Shown here: one piece after another, positions 49,471-61,141 of the stretch
Position numbering within the stretch: position 1 is the stretch's first letter
How the letters are laid out: each line of letters begins with the position of its first letter
Assembly (NCBI GenBank): GCA_963758555.1
Contig: CAVWVW010000004.1
Location: 271,021 to 335,020, forward strand
Direction of reading: 5' to 3'
Source: CAIUMH01 sp963758555
Lineage (GTDB): Bacteria; Actinomycetota; Acidimicrobiia; Acidimicrobiales; RAAP-2
Length of the DNA stretch: 64,000 bases
The notes under the pieces: model-generated
The model's database searches: none
The model's input: only the letters and a program-made list of their open reading frames with translations
Told to the model about the DNA's origin: nothing
Program-made: the position numbers and the translations under genes

Positions 49471-49857
49471 AGCCCCACGGTAGCGGCCTCGCCTGGCGGC
49501 ATCGGAGCGAGGTGGCGACACCGCACTTCCGCCCCAACGTCGACCTCTCACCAGGCGATGGGGCCGAGGATGCCGCCTGGTTCATTAGACGCGTTCTTGC
49601 GGCGCGCCCTTCTCAGGAATTCACGGTGAGATCGCGGTACCACACGCTCTCTTGCGACCGATGTGCCCAAAAGGTGTTGGAGCGGCAGTTTTTGGGCATA
49701 TCCACCATATGGGCAATCCTATTTGCAGCCTCACGAGAAATCATCTAGGTCCCATAGGGGGGATGGCGATGTGTGAATGAGCGGAATTGCGCATAACGTA
49801 GACCCTGGTGTTGCATCGGAATCTCTCCGATACCACCCGAGTTCCCGAGGAGTACCA
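49471..49857. other. Gene-free divergent gap, AT-richer, with a long-arm inverted repeat
   Basis: Between purL (minus) and the small basic gene (plus) no convincing gene is seen; a 78-codon frame at 49512-49748 has no protein-like features. The region is visibly richer in A and T than its surroundings. It holds the inverted repeat TGCCCAAAA (49664-49672) / TTTTGGGCA (49690-49698) with a 17-base loop, next to CATAT-CCAC-CATAT. A possible promoter for the plus gene is TTGCAG with TAGGTC near 49722-49750. It is placed wrongly to terminate either neighbour. Confidence 0.5.
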
Positions 49858-50274
49858 ATGAGTCCTGCCGTGAAATCAACGATGACCAAAGAGCACAAAG
49901 ACGCTCTCGCCCAAGGCCGCCGCGAAGGCGCTGCAGTCCGCAAGTACCTTGAGGCAATCGCCTCAACCCGCGGCAAGCGCGGTCGCAAGAGGACCCCAGC
50001 AACCGTCGAGCGACGCATCACGGCGATCAACACCGAGCTCGATGCGGCCGACGCACTCGACGCACTTCTGCTGCGCCAAGAGCGCAAAGACCTCGAGGCC
50101 GAGCTCAAGCGCCTCCAGTCGAACCTTGACATCAAGAAGCTCGAGCGCGCCTTCGTCAGCTCGGCCAAGGCCTACGGCGAGCGCAAGGGCATCGACTACT
50201 CCACGTGGCGCGAGGCTGGCGTGGCCCCGGCAGTCTTGACCCGTGCGGGGATCAAGCGGACCCGTCGGGCCTAG
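49858..50274 (+). CDS. Small basic protein, possible nucleoid or DNA-binding factor
   Basis: A 138-residue, Lys/Arg-rich protein with an unbroken frame; ATG 49858 follows GAGGAG. It has an N-terminal helical part (STMTKEHKDALAQGRREGAA), an AT-hook-like TRGKRGRKRTPATVERR, a coiled-coil-like middle (LLLRQERKDLEAELKRLQSN) and a C-terminal GIDYSTWREAGVAPAVLTRA that recalls the small E3-binding/Lsr2-tail type motif. Similar proteins occur in actinobacteria without assigned function. It is inserted on the opposite strand inside the purine cluster and converges with purQ, 12 bases apart. DNA binding is inferred. Confidence 0.7.
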   Translation: MSPAVKSTMTKEHKDALAQGRREGAAVRKYLEAIASTRGKRGRKRTPATVERRITAINTELDAADALDALLLRQERKDLEAELKRLQSNLDIKKLERAFVSSAKAYGERKGIDYSTWREAGVAPAVLTRAGIKRTRRA

Positions 50275-50286
50275 CGCACCGCTCGA

Positions 50287-50955
50287 TCAGGTGAGCGAGG
50301 CCGACAGCAGCGAGCCGAGCAGCACCAAGCCGTCGGCAGAGCCGAGCAGAGCCGAGCTCGCTCGCTCGGGGTGAGGCATGAGGCCCACCACGTTGCCCGC
50401 CTCGTTGCAGATCCCCGCGATGTCATCGACCGAGCCGTTGGGGTTCTCGACGTAGCGGAGCACGATGCGCTCTTCGTCTCGCAGCTGGCGAAGCGTCTCG
50501 AGGTCACAGGTGTAGCTGCCCGAGAAGTGGTTGATCGGGACGTCGAGCAGCTGGCCCAGAGTGGCGCCCGACGTCAGCACCGAGCGGGTCGAGTCGACCC
50601 GGAGCAGCGCCGGCTCGCACAGGAAGGTCAGGCCGCGGTTCTTCTGGAGCGCCCCGGGCAGCAGGTGGGCCTCGCACAACACCTGGAAGCCGTTGCAGAT
50701 ACCGACCACCGGGCCACCGTCTCGAGCGAAGCTGCTCACAGCCTCCATGACCGGGCTGAAGCGTGCGATCGCTCCAGGGCGCAGGTAGTCGCCGTGCGCG
50801 AAGCCGCCGGGAAGGATCACCGCATCAAGGCCCGTGAGGGACGCGTCGGCGTGGAAGATCAAGCGTGCTTCGGCGCCCAGGGCCTCGAGCGCCAGCACCG
50901 CATCATGTTCGCAGTTGGTCCCGGGGAAGACGACGACGCCGACGGTGGTCGCCAT
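50287..50955 (-). CDS. purQ: FGAM synthase glutaminase subunit
   Basis: A 222-residue class I glutamine amidotransferase supplying ammonia to PurL. N-terminus VGVVVFPGTNCEHDAVLALE, then ILPGGFAHGDYLRPGAIARF, the catalytic Cys in VVGICNGFQVLCEAHLLPGA, and the His-Glu pair in VVGLMPHPERASS. Its start overlaps the purS stop by one base (TGATG). The frame is intact. It is the last gene of the purA-to-purQ run. Confidence 0.94.
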   Translation of the reverse strand: MATTVGVVVFPGTNCEHDAVLALEALGAEARLIFHADASLTGLDAVILPGGFAHGDYLRPGAIARFSPVMEAVSSFARDGGPVVGICNGFQVLCEAHLLPGALQKNRGLTFLCEPALLRVDSTRSVLTSGATLGQLLDVPINHFSGSYTCDLETLRQLRDEERIVLRYVENPNGSVDDIAGICNEAGNVVGLMPHPERASSALLGSADGLVLLGSLLSASLT

Positions 50956-51206
50956 CAGGCCTCGCGCACCTCGATGACGCTCTCCTCGATGACCGGGTTG
51001 GCCAGGAGCCGGTCGGCAAGGTCCGCCGCGTGGCTCCTCGCCGCCTCGAGATCAGCAGCGTCGAGCTCCACGTTGAAGCAGCGTCCTGAGCGCACCGACG
51101 CGACGCCATCGAATCCCAAGGCGGGCAGCGCCCTCTCGATGGTGGCGCCCTCCGGATCGGCGATGCCGGGTCGGAGCCTGACCTCGACGCGCGCGTGGTA
51201 CCTCAC
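50955..51206 (-). CDS. purS: FGAM synthase subunit PurS
   Basis: An 83-residue bridging subunit that couples PurQ to PurL. The sequence VRYHARVEVRLRPGIADPEG, then ATIERALPALGFDGVASVRS and GRCFNVELDA, is characteristic. The GTG at 51206 overlaps the purC stop (GTGA); a longer frame to 51224 would run into purC. Intact frame. Its presence defines the three-subunit FGAM synthase. Confidence 0.92.
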   Translation of the reverse strand: MRYHARVEVRLRPGIADPEGATIERALPALGFDGVASVRSGRCFNVELDAADLEAARSHAADLADRLLANPVIEESVIEVREA

Positions 51207-52114
51207 GACGACGGACCGTACCACTGCTCGAGCGAGGCCCCCGTCACCCGTTCATAGGCGTCGCGGTAGCGCTGCGAGGTGATCGCGACCACCTCATCTG
51301 GCACGGTTGGCGGAGGGGGCGTTCGATCCCAGGGCTGCGCGGCCAGCCAGTCCCGGAAGGGCTGCTTGTCGAAGGCCGGCGGCACCTGCCCGAGCTCGAT
51401 CTCGTCAGCCGGCCAGAGCCGGGAGGAGTCAGGCGTGACGATCTCGTCGCAGAGGACTAGGTCGCCCTCGATGAGACCGAGCTCGAACTTCGTGTCGGCA
51501 AGGACGAAGCCGGCTTCGAGGCAGCGTGCCTGGGCCACCGCGAAGATCCCAAGGCAGAGGGCTTGCGCCTCCTCCAAGCGCTGGTGTCCGATGATCTCGA
51601 CCGCGGCGTCGATCGAGATGTTGAGGTCGTGCCCCTCCTCCGCCTTGGTGGACGGGGTGAACATCGGCTCAGGGAGCTCCTCGGCCAGACGAAGCCCTGG
51701 CGGGGCGGCCATGTCATGGATGGTGCCGCGCTGCTCGTACTCCTCGAAGGCCTGGCCAGCCAGCCGAGCTCTGACGATGCACTCGAGCGGGAGCATCGCC
51801 GCGGTCCTCACCAGCATCGTGCGGCCGTGGAGCTGGTCGAGCTCACCGAAGCCTGGGACCATCTCGTCGATCGCCGCGGGATCGCAGCTGACCAAGCTCC
51901 GTGGAGCGACCGGGCCGAGCTGCGAGTCCCAAAAGGCGGTCATGGCGGTCAAGACGCGGCCCTTCTCCGGGATCGGCTCGGCCATCACGACGTCGAAGGC
52001 GCTGATCCGGTCGGATGCCACCATCAAGAGGTGGTCCTCATCGACCTCGAAGAGCTCTCGGACCTTGCCGGTCCGAAGGGCCTTGAGGCCGAGCGCTGCA
52101 GGAGAGTGGGCCAT
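51203..52114 (-). CDS. purC: SAICAR synthase
   Basis: Phosphoribosylaminoimidazole-succinocarboxamide synthase, 303 residues, joining CAIR and aspartate with ATP. Motifs: ALRTGKVRELFEVDEDHLLM, VASDRISAFDVVMAEPIPEK, LECIVRARLAGQAFEEYEQR, FTPSTKAEEGHDLNIS and FVLADTKFELGLIEGDLVL. The length matches the longer, yeast-like class of PurC. Five bases separate its start from the purB stop. Intact frame. Confidence 0.94.
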   Translation of the reverse strand: MAHSPAALGLKALRTGKVRELFEVDEDHLLMVASDRISAFDVVMAEPIPEKGRVLTAMTAFWDSQLGPVAPRSLVSCDPAAIDEMVPGFGELDQLHGRTMLVRTAAMLPLECIVRARLAGQAFEEYEQRGTIHDMAAPPGLRLAEELPEPMFTPSTKAEEGHDLNISIDAAVEIIGHQRLEEAQALCLGIFAVAQARCLEAGFVLADTKFELGLIEGDLVLCDEIVTPDSSRLWPADEIELGQVPPAFDKQPFRDWLAAQPWDRTPPPPTVPDEVVAITSQRYRDAYERVTGASLEQWYGPSS

Positions 52115-52119
52115 GGCGC

Positions 52120-53430
52120 TCAGGCGCCCAAGGCGTCAAGGGCATCGACGAAGCGATGACGGTGCGACAGCATCCGATCGAGGTCGAAGGCTCGGTCGAG
52201 CTCCTCGGTGCTCAAGGTGACCTCGTCGTCGCGCTCGACGATGCCACGAAAGCCGCTCTGGGTCTCGACGGCCTCTCGTGCCGCGCGCTGCACGATCCGG
52301 TAGGCCGCGTCCCGGGTCATGCCGTGGTCGATCAGGGTGAGGAGGACCGCCTGGCTGAAGACCAAGCCCAGCGAGCCCTCTTCGAGGTTCTTGCGAGCTC
52401 GCTCGGCGTTGATGACGAGCCCGTCGACGAGCTCGGTGGCCTTGCGCAGCACGTAGCAGGCCAGCATCGTGGCGTCAGGAAGGATGACCCGCTCGACCGA
52501 GGAGTGCGAGATGTCACGCTCGTGCCAGAGCGCGACGTCCTCGAGCCCGGCTCCGAGGTAGCCCCGAAGCACGCGCGCCAGGCCGCAGAGGCGCTCGGAG
52601 AGGATCGGGTTCCGCTTGTGCGGCATGGCAGAGGAGCCCTTCTGACCGGGTCGGAAGGCCTCCTCGACCTCGCCGAGCTCTGAGCGGGCGAGGTGGCGGA
52701 TCTCGGTGGCCAGGTGCTCGATCGTGGCCCCGGCTGCCGCGCAGGCCCAGAGGAGCTCGGCGTGCCGGTCACGGGCGATCACCTGGGTGGCTGGGACCGG
52801 CGTGAGGCCCAGTGCGCCGCAGACGTGCTCCTCGACGAAGGGGTCGATGTTCGAATAGGTCCCGACGGCACCTGAGAGCTTGCCGACCGCGATGGTCTCA
52901 CGGGCGCGCACGAGGCGGACTCGATCGCGCTCTGCCGCAAGGGCGAAGAGGGCGAACTTGGCACCGAACGTGGTGGGCTCGGCGTGCATGCCGTGCGTGC
53001 GTCCGGTCACCGGGACGTCGATCAGCTCACGAGCGCGTCGCGCGAGCACCGCGACCAGCGACGCCGATGCCTCGATGAGCACGTCAGCAGCCTTGGTCAG
53101 CTGCCAGCACAGCGCGGTGTCCACCACGTCCGATGACGTCAGGCCGTAGTGGATCCAGGCGCCTTCCGGGGCGCCGATGGCCTCTTGGACCACGTCGACG
53201 AACGCCGCGGTGTCGTGGTTGGTGATCTGCTCTCGCTCGTCGACCTGGCTCACGAACGTGGCGTCGATCACCGGTCGGCGGGCGCGGCACGCCTCGGCGT
53301 CGGCGATGGGGACCACGCCCAAGATCGCCAGCGCCTCGGCGGCGAGGAGCTCGACCTCCAACATGGCGTCGAAGCGCGCTTCGTCGCTGAAGAGCGCAGC
53401 CATGTCCTTCGGTGCGTAGCGGGGGATCAT
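52120..53430 (-). CDS. purB: Adenylosuccinate lyase
   Basis: A 436-residue fumarase/aspartase-superfamily lyase acting twice in purine synthesis (SAICAR and adenylosuccinate cleavage). Motifs: PRYAPKDMAALFSDEARFDA, GLTSSDVVDTALCWQLTKA, VPVTGRTHGMHAEPTTFG, and the signature loop GSSAMPHKRNPILSERLCG. ATG 53430 overlaps the purD stop (ATGA). Intact frame and normal length. Confidence 0.94.
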   Translation of the reverse strand: MIPRYAPKDMAALFSDEARFDAMLEVELLAAEALAILGVVPIADAEACRARRPVIDATFVSQVDEREQITNHDTAAFVDVVQEAIGAPEGAWIHYGLTSSDVVDTALCWQLTKAADVLIEASASLVAVLARRARELIDVPVTGRTHGMHAEPTTFGAKFALFALAAERDRVRLVRARETIAVGKLSGAVGTYSNIDPFVEEHVCGALGLTPVPATQVIARDRHAELLWACAAAGATIEHLATEIRHLARSELGEVEEAFRPGQKGSSAMPHKRNPILSERLCGLARVLRGYLGAGLEDVALWHERDISHSSVERVILPDATMLACYVLRKATELVDGLVINAERARKNLEEGSLGLVFSQAVLLTLIDHGMTRDAAYRIVQRAAREAVETQSGFRGIVERDDEVTLSTEELDRAFDLDRMLSHRHRFVDALDALGA

Positions 53431-54717
53431 GACGCTGCCTCCTGTGCTGCGGCGAGCGCCGCGATGTCACTGCGGCGCTGGACGCCGTCGAACGAGATGC
53501 GCAGCGCGCCTTCATAGGCGCGCGCTCTGGCCTCTCCCAGGGTGGCGCCGGTGCCGGTCACCGCCAGCACCCTGCCGCCCGCCACCAGGAACGGACTCCC
53601 CCGCTCGGCTCGAGCGGTGCCCGCGTGGAAGACCGTGACGCCTTCGACGCCTTCTCGAAGCTGTCCGTCGTCACCTAACCCCGAGATCTCTGCGCCCAAG
53701 GTGGGGCTCACGGGATAGCCGGGCGCGGCCAGCACGACGGTGACCGCCCGCTGCTCGCTGAACGCCAGCGGTGTGTGCAGCGAGCCCGCTGCTGCCTCAG
53801 CGAGGTGCGTGAACAGGTCGCTGCTCACACGCGGGAGCACCACCTGCGCTTCGGGATCGCCGAAGCGGACGTTGAACTCGATCACCTTCGGGCCTGACGC
53901 GGTCAGCATGAGCCCGGCGTAGAGGACGCCCCGGTAGTCCACCCCTCGGCGGCGCAGCTCGTCGAGGGTGGGCGTGACGCAGAGGTCCATGAGCTCGTCG
54001 ACCAGGTCCTCGTCGACGCCCGGCATCGGCGAGTACGCCCCCATGCCCCCGGTGTTGGGCCCTTGGTCATCGTCGAAGGCCCGTTTGAAGTCCTGCGCAG
54101 GCGAGAAGGCAACCGCGCGCTGGCCGTCGCAGAGCGCCAGCAGCGAGCACTCAAGGCCAGCAAGCCCCTCTTCGATCACCACCGTCGTGCCCGCCGAGCC
54201 GAAGGAGACCCCGGTCAGCTTGGCCTCGACGTCCGCGAGCGCCTCTTCCAGGCTGGCGGTCACCAGCACACCCTTGCCAGCAGCCAGGCCATCGGTCTTG
54301 ATCACGTAAGGCGCGCTGCAGCTCGTCGAGGATCGCCCGAGCGTCCTCGAGGCGGGTCACCGCCCAGTGACGAGCCGTCGGCACGCCTGCGGCGTCGAGG
54401 AGCTCCTTCATGAATGCCTTTGACCCCTCGAGCTGCGCGCCGTCTTTGCCGGGCCCGACGACGGCTCGACCTGCGGCGCGCAGCTCGTCGGCCAAGCCGT
54501 CGACCAGTGGCACCTCTGGGCCGATGATGAACAGGTCAGCCTCGAGCTCGAGGGCTGATCGCTCGTCGATGGCGATCGACCCTGCTCCGACGGTCGAGCA
54601 CATCCCAGGGCTCCCAGGCGTCACGACCACGTCGACGCCACCGCCAGCGAGGCTGCGGGCGAGTGCGTGCTCTCGACCCCCTGCACCCACGACGACTGCT
54701 CGTCGCGCATGGCTCAC
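53427..54717 (-). CDS. purD: Phosphoribosylamine-glycine ligase (one frameshift)
   Basis: GAR synthetase, an ATP-grasp ligase of about 429 residues. AVVVGAGGREHALARSLA, LFIIGPEVPLVDGLADELRA, then an extra C at 54315 joins ARAILDELQ to APYVIKTDGLAAGKGVLV. Further motifs: IEEGLAGLECSLLALCDG, FSPAQDFKRAFDDDQGPNTG, GMGAYSPMPG and VIEFNVRFGDPEAQVVLPR. ATG 54717 overlaps the purA stop and the gene's own stop overlaps purB, so the run is tightly coupled. The break falls inside the conserved PYVIK motif, so error is likely. Confidence 0.92.
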
Positions 54718-55997
54718 GAGTCAGGTACCGACACGAACTGCTCTCGACCAGGACCGACACCCACGGTGCGGATCGGCACACCGATCTGCTCCGCCAAGAA
54801 CGCGACGTAGTCACGCGCCGCTCCCGGCAGCTCGTCATAGCTGGTGCACGACGTGAGGTCCTGCTGCCAGCCAGGGAGCTCGGCGTAGACCGGTGTGACC
54901 CGGTGGAGGACCGACTGGTGGTACGGAGGGTGCTCGAAGCGCTGGCCGTCTGCCTCATAGGCCACGCACACCTTGATGGTCTCGAGCGTGTCGAGGACGT
55001 CAAGCTTGGTGAGGGCCACCTCGGTCAAGGAGTTCAACCGGACGGCCTGGCGGGCCATGACGGCGTCGAACCAGCCACAGCGCCGCATGCGGCCGGTGTT
55101 CGTGCCGAACTCGTGGCCCCGCTCGACCAGCATGACGCCCGTCTCGTCGAAGAGCTCGGTCGGGAACGGACCGGCGCCGACCCGTGTGACGTAGGCCTTG
55201 GCGATCCCGACGATGGAGCTGAGGTGCAGCGGGCCGATGCCCGCACCGACGCAGGCGCCGCCCGCCACGGGGTTCGAAGAGGTGACGAAGGGATAGGTCC
55301 CGTGATCGAGGTCCAAGAAGGTGGCTTGGGCCCCTTCGAGCAGGATGCTCTTGTTCGCCCGGAGCGCCTCGTGGAGGTAGCCCACGGTGTCGGCGATCAT
55401 CGGCGCGATGCGCGGGGCCAAGGTCCCGACGTAGAACTCGGTGATCTCGTTGGCGTTGAAGGGGAGCCGGTTGTAGACCTTGGCCAAGAGGGCGTTCTTC
55501 TCTCGCAGCACAAGGTCGAGCTTCTGGCGAAAGATCTTCTCGTCTAAGAGGTCCTGGACCCTGAGCCCGACCCGAGCCGCCTTGTCGGCGTAGGTGGGCC
55601 CGATGCCCCGCTTGGTCGTCCCCAGCGCGCTCTTGCCCAGGTAGCGCTCGCTCACCCGGTCGATCTCCACGTGGAACGGCATGATCAGGTGCGCGTTGCC
55701 CGAGACCAGCAGGGCCGAGGTGTCGACGCCCTTGGCCTCGAGGCTGTCGATCTCCTGGAGCAGCACGGAGGGATCGACCACCACCCCGTTGCCGATGACC
55801 GGGGTGACGGAGGGGTACAAGATGCCGCTCGGGATCAGCTGGAGGGCGAAGGCCTCCCCATCGACCACGATGCGGTGCCCGGCGTTGTGCCCGCCTTGGT
55901 ACCGCACGACCACGTCCATCTCGGAGGCCAACAGGTCGGTGAGCTTGCCCTTGCCCTCGTCGCCCCACTGGGTTCCGACCACCACGGTTGCCGGCAC
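54714..55997 (-). CDS. purA: Adenylosuccinate synthetase
   Basis: A 427-residue GTP-dependent ligase making adenylosuccinate from IMP and aspartate. N-terminal P-loop VVVGTQWGDEGKGKLTDLLA, YQGGHNAGHRIVVDG, LGTTKRGIGPTYADKAAR, VTSSNPVAGGACVGAGIGP and TNTGRMRRCGWFDAVMARQA. GTG start 55997 behind AAGGAGAG. It is the first gene of the overlapping purA-purD-purB-purC-purS-purQ run, so the operon promoter should lie in the roughly 100-base gap before it. No purine riboswitch-like structure was recognised there. Intact frame. Confidence 0.94.
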   Translation of the reverse strand: MPATVVVGTQWGDEGKGKLTDLLASEMDVVVRYQGGHNAGHRIVVDGEAFALQLIPSGILYPSVTPVIGNGVVVDPSVLLQEIDSLEAKGVDTSALLVSGNAHLIMPFHVEIDRVSERYLGKSALGTTKRGIGPTYADKAARVGLRVQDLLDEKIFRQKLDLVLREKNALLAKVYNRLPFNANEITEFYVGTLAPRIAPMIADTVGYLHEALRANKSILLEGAQATFLDLDHGTYPFVTSSNPVAGGACVGAGIGPLHLSSIVGIAKAYVTRVGAGPFPTELFDETGVMLVERGHEFGTNTGRMRRCGWFDAVMARQAVRLNSLTEVALTKLDVLDTLETIKVCVAYEADGQRFEHPPYHQSVLHRVTPVYAELPGWQQDLTSCTSYDELPGAARDYVAFLAEQIGVPIRTVGVGPGREQFVSVPDS

Positions 55998-56097
55998 GTT
56001 GCGCTCTCCTTCGGGGGCCGTCCTGAACCCTCTGAGCCTACTTGGACCGATGGTGACCCCGGCGTGGACAGCGTCGTGGGCGCCGAGCGGTGCTCGC

Positions 56098-56958
56098 TCA
56101 GCTGATCGACGCCTCGAACTCGAGGAGCTGGGGCACCAAGAGAGGCCAACGTCGGAACAGGCCGGTGTTGTTCGCCTCGTGGTCCTCGCCTCGATCGAGC
56201 CACTCCCGATCGCCCCAGGGTGGGTCGACGAGCCGGGCGTTCGGCAGCAGGGCCGCCACCTCCTCGGTCACCGCCCTCGGATGGTGCGGGTCGGAGTGCC
56301 CCGAGTTGAACACCAGCGTGGGCTTGGTGAAGCTGCGGAGCTCGTCGTCGGTCGCACCAGGGATGAGCTCACCGGGCAGCGAGTAGTAGACCCGCATCCA
56401 GCGCTCCATGGTGGCCAAGAACTCCTCTCGGTCCTGGCTCAAGATGACCGCTCGGTTCTTCTCGTTACGAGCCTGGGCCTCCTGCCAGTCGTCGAGCGCT
56501 GCGACCGCCTCCATGCCACCGGTGAACGCCGCAAAGTAGGAGGGGAAGGTGTAGACCTGCGCCAAGATCAGCAGGCCGTAGACCGAACCGGTGATCCAGT
56601 TCATCGTGAGGCCCTTGCACACCTCGGGGTGGCGCTGGGCCGCGAGCAAGGAAACGCGCGCTCCCCCTGAACCTCCGTGGATCATGGCCGGTCCGACGTC
56701 GAGGTGCCTGAGGAGCCCGGCCAGGGCGTCGGCCTGGATCACCGACTCAGACGGGCCGGTGAAGTTCAGCTCCGAGTCACCGCAGTTCGGTCGATCCCAC
56801 AAGATCGCCGTGTGGCCAGCCTCAGCCAGCGCGTGCGCCATCTCTGGCAGGCCCGGGGTCTCCCGAGGGAAGCGTCCACCGGGGGTGAGGATCCACGCCG
56901 GGCCCTCTCCTAGGACGTCGTAGGCGATCTCTCGTCCGTCGATCTCAGCAATGGCCAT
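56098..56958 (-). CDS. Alpha/beta hydrolase
   Basis: A 286-residue alpha/beta hydrolase. N-terminus AIAEIDGREIAYDVLGEGP, oxyanion-type LTPGGRFPRETPG, LWDRPNCGDSELNF, the nucleophile elbow MIHGGSGGARVSLLA with Ser, and an acid in FNSGHSDPHHPRAV. The usual final His may be in DRGEDHEANNTGLF. Intact frame. It lies between clpB and purA on the same strand with modest gaps, and its function is probably unrelated. Substrate unknown. Confidence 0.85.
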   Translation of the reverse strand: MAIAEIDGREIAYDVLGEGPAWILTPGGRFPRETPGLPEMAHALAEAGHTAILWDRPNCGDSELNFTGPSESVIQADALAGLLRHLDVGPAMIHGGSGGARVSLLAAQRHPEVCKGLTMNWITGSVYGLLILAQVYTFPSYFAAFTGGMEAVAALDDWQEAQARNEKNRAVILSQDREEFLATMERWMRVYYSLPGELIPGATDDELRSFTKPTLVFNSGHSDPHHPRAVTEEVAALLPNARLVDPPWGDREWLDRGEDHEANNTGLFRRWPLLVPQLLEFEASIS

Positions 56959-57014
56959 TGGCTCCCCCTCGTCCTCGCCCAGGGAAACCTAACCGGACCG
57001 CCGCCGACAGGGGC

Positions 57015-59504
<2,490 letters not shown>

Positions 59505-59565
59505 GGCGTGTCCTCGATGATCGTCTCAGTGACTGCTCTTCCTTTGGGGGTGGAGGACCCGTGGC

Positions 59566-59956
59566 TCATCGGCGCCGATAGGTCCGGAAGACCGCAGGTG
59601 CCTGGTTCAGCGGCACGATGTCGCGCCGATAGGTCCGGTGTGTCTCGTCGAGCACGCGCGCGTGCTCTTCGGCCAGGCGACGAAGCTCGGCCCGGAGCTG
59701 GTCGAGCTGGCTCTCCAAGGCCAAGACCTGGCGAACGCCTTCGAGGTTGAGCCCCTCGCTGGTCAGCTCTTGGATGCGACGCAGTCGCTCGAGATCTCGC
59801 TCGGAGAAGCGGCGCGAGCCGCCGGCAGTCCGCGTCGGGATCGAGCAACCCTGAACGCTCGTAGTTCCGGAGCGTCTGGGGGTGGACCCCCGCCAGCTCG
59901 GCCGCCACGGAGATCACGTAGACCGCCCTGGTGGGGTCGGTGTGGGACGTCGTCAT
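59566..59956 (-). CDS. hspR: MerR-type heat-shock repressor HspR (one frameshift)
   Basis: About 129 codons. It starts at ATG 59956 overlapping the dnaJ stop. The MerR-like HTH reads YVISVAAELAGVHPQTLRNY and ERSGLLDPD; an extra G at 59833 then shifts the frame to RTAGGSRRFSERDLERLRRI, QELTSEGLNLEGVRQVLALE and a coiled coil ending VFRTYRRR at the TGA 59566. HspR binds HAIR sites with DnaK as corepressor in other actinobacteria, repressing dnaK and clpB. No canonical HAIR sequence was seen before dnaK or in the 61 bases before clpB here. Confidence 0.88.
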
Positions 59957-61137
59957 GTGGAGACCTCCTCGTTCTCAGCCTCTTGGTCGGCAGCAGACTC
60001 TCGTGACGGCTCCTCCGCGCTCTCGCCAGAGGTCGGGGGCTTCGGATCGAAGGCCTCGTGGAGCGCCTCGATCGCTTGGCGCTGCTCGTCGGTCAGCGTC
60101 TTCGGCACGGCCACCTCGACCTTGACCAGCAGGTCGCCTGGGGTCGTCGCCTTCTTGCCGCCGCCGGCGGGCACGCCCCGGCCTCGCACTCGAAGCTGCG
60201 TGCCGGGCTGGGTGCCCGCGGGGACCTTGACCGTCACCGGCTCATCCAGGGTCGGCACCTTGACCTGGGTCCCGAGGGCCGCGTCGGCAAAGCTCACGTG
60301 CACCACGGTCGTCAGGTTCCGTCCTCGACGACCGAAGCGGACGTCATGGCCGACGTGGACCACCACGTAGAGATCCCCGGCAGGTGCCGTGGCCTCGCCC
60401 GGCGCGCCACGACCTTTGACCCTGATGCGCTGGCCGTCCTCGACCCCGGCGGGGATCCGGACCTTGACCGAGCGTGTCGAGTGCTCCTTGCCGGAGCCGT
60501 GGCACTCGGGACACGGCGTCTCGATCTTGGTGCCGCGCCCGCCGCAGTCTGGGCAGATGGACGAGAGCGAGAACGGTCCCTGGTTGTCGTTGAGCTGGCC
60601 AGAGCCACCACAGCGCGGACAGGTCGTCGGCGAGGTGCCCGGTGCAGCGCCCGACCCCTTGCACTTCGAGCACCGCACGTCGGAGGGCAGGTTGACCGAG
60701 GTGGTCACGCCTTTGACGGCATCGACGAAGGAGAGGTGCAGCCCTGCTTCGAGATCGGCGCCGCGCTGCGGTGCGCGCTGGCGACGACGTCGACCGCCGC
60801 CGAAGAGGCCGCCGAAGAGATCGCCCAGGTCGCCCATGTCCTCGGTGCGGAACGTCGTGCCGCCGAAGTTGCCGTTGGCTCCAGGAGCGCCGAAGCCCCC
60901 GGCCAGGGGGCCGAGCCGACGGACCTCGTCGTACTCCTTGCGCCGCTCCTCGTCGCCGAGCACGTCGTAGGCCGCCGAGATCTCCTTGAAGCGCTCCTCG
61001 GAGCCAGGGTTGGCGTCGGGGTGGTGCTCCTTGGCCAGCTTGCGATAGGCGCGCGTGATCTCCTTGGCCGTGGCGCTCTCTTGGACACCGAGGACCTTGT
61101 AGTAGTCCTTCTCGTACCACTCACGCTGCGCTGCCAT
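59953..61137 (-). CDS. dnaJ: Co-chaperone DnaJ
   Basis: A 394-residue type I Hsp40. J-domain with YYKVLGVQESATAKEITRAY and the catalytic HPD (EHHPDANPG), a G/F-rich linker (LAGGFGAPGANGNFGG), then four CxxCxGxG zinc repeats: CSKCKGSG, CPRCGGSG, CPDCGGRG and CPECHGSG, and the C-terminal substrate domains. It stimulates DnaK ATPase. Four bases follow grpE; its stop overlaps hspR. Intact frame. The C-terminal tail is rich in Glu and Ser. Confidence 0.95.
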   Translation of the reverse strand: MAAQREWYEKDYYKVLGVQESATAKEITRAYRKLAKEHHPDANPGSEERFKEISAAYDVLGDEERRKEYDEVRRLGPLAGGFGAPGANGNFGGTTFRTEDMGDLGDLFGGLFGGGRRRRQRAPQRGADLEAGLHLSFVDAVKGVTTSVNLPSDVRCSKCKGSGAAPGTSPTTCPRCGGSGQLNDNQGPFSLSSICPDCGGRGTKIETPCPECHGSGKEHSTRSVKVRIPAGVEDGQRIRVKGRGAPGEATAPAGDLYVVVHVGHDVRFGRRGRNLTTVVHVSFADAALGTQVKVPTLDEPVTVKVPAGTQPGTQLRVRGRGVPAGGGKKATTPGDLLVKVEVAVPKTLTDEQRQAIEALHEAFDPKPPTSGESAEEPSRESAADQEAENEEVST

Positions 61138-61141
61138 CGCC

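Noticed and set aside
47740..49629. A 629-codon open frame antisense to purL, and similar long antisense frames at 7495-9276, 23856-25538 and 62051-63484
   Set aside because: They mirror conserved genes on the other strand; high GC content leaves few stops in such frames. Their translations are Arg/His/Asp-rich with no recognisable family.
49512..49748. A 78-codon frame in the purL upstream gap
   Set aside because: It has no good ribosome site, crosses the AT-rich inverted repeat and its translation lacks any domain-like pattern.
55998..56097. A purine riboswitch upstream of purA
   Set aside because: The gap is only about 100 bases and no purine-aptamer-like core or paired loop sequences were recognised.
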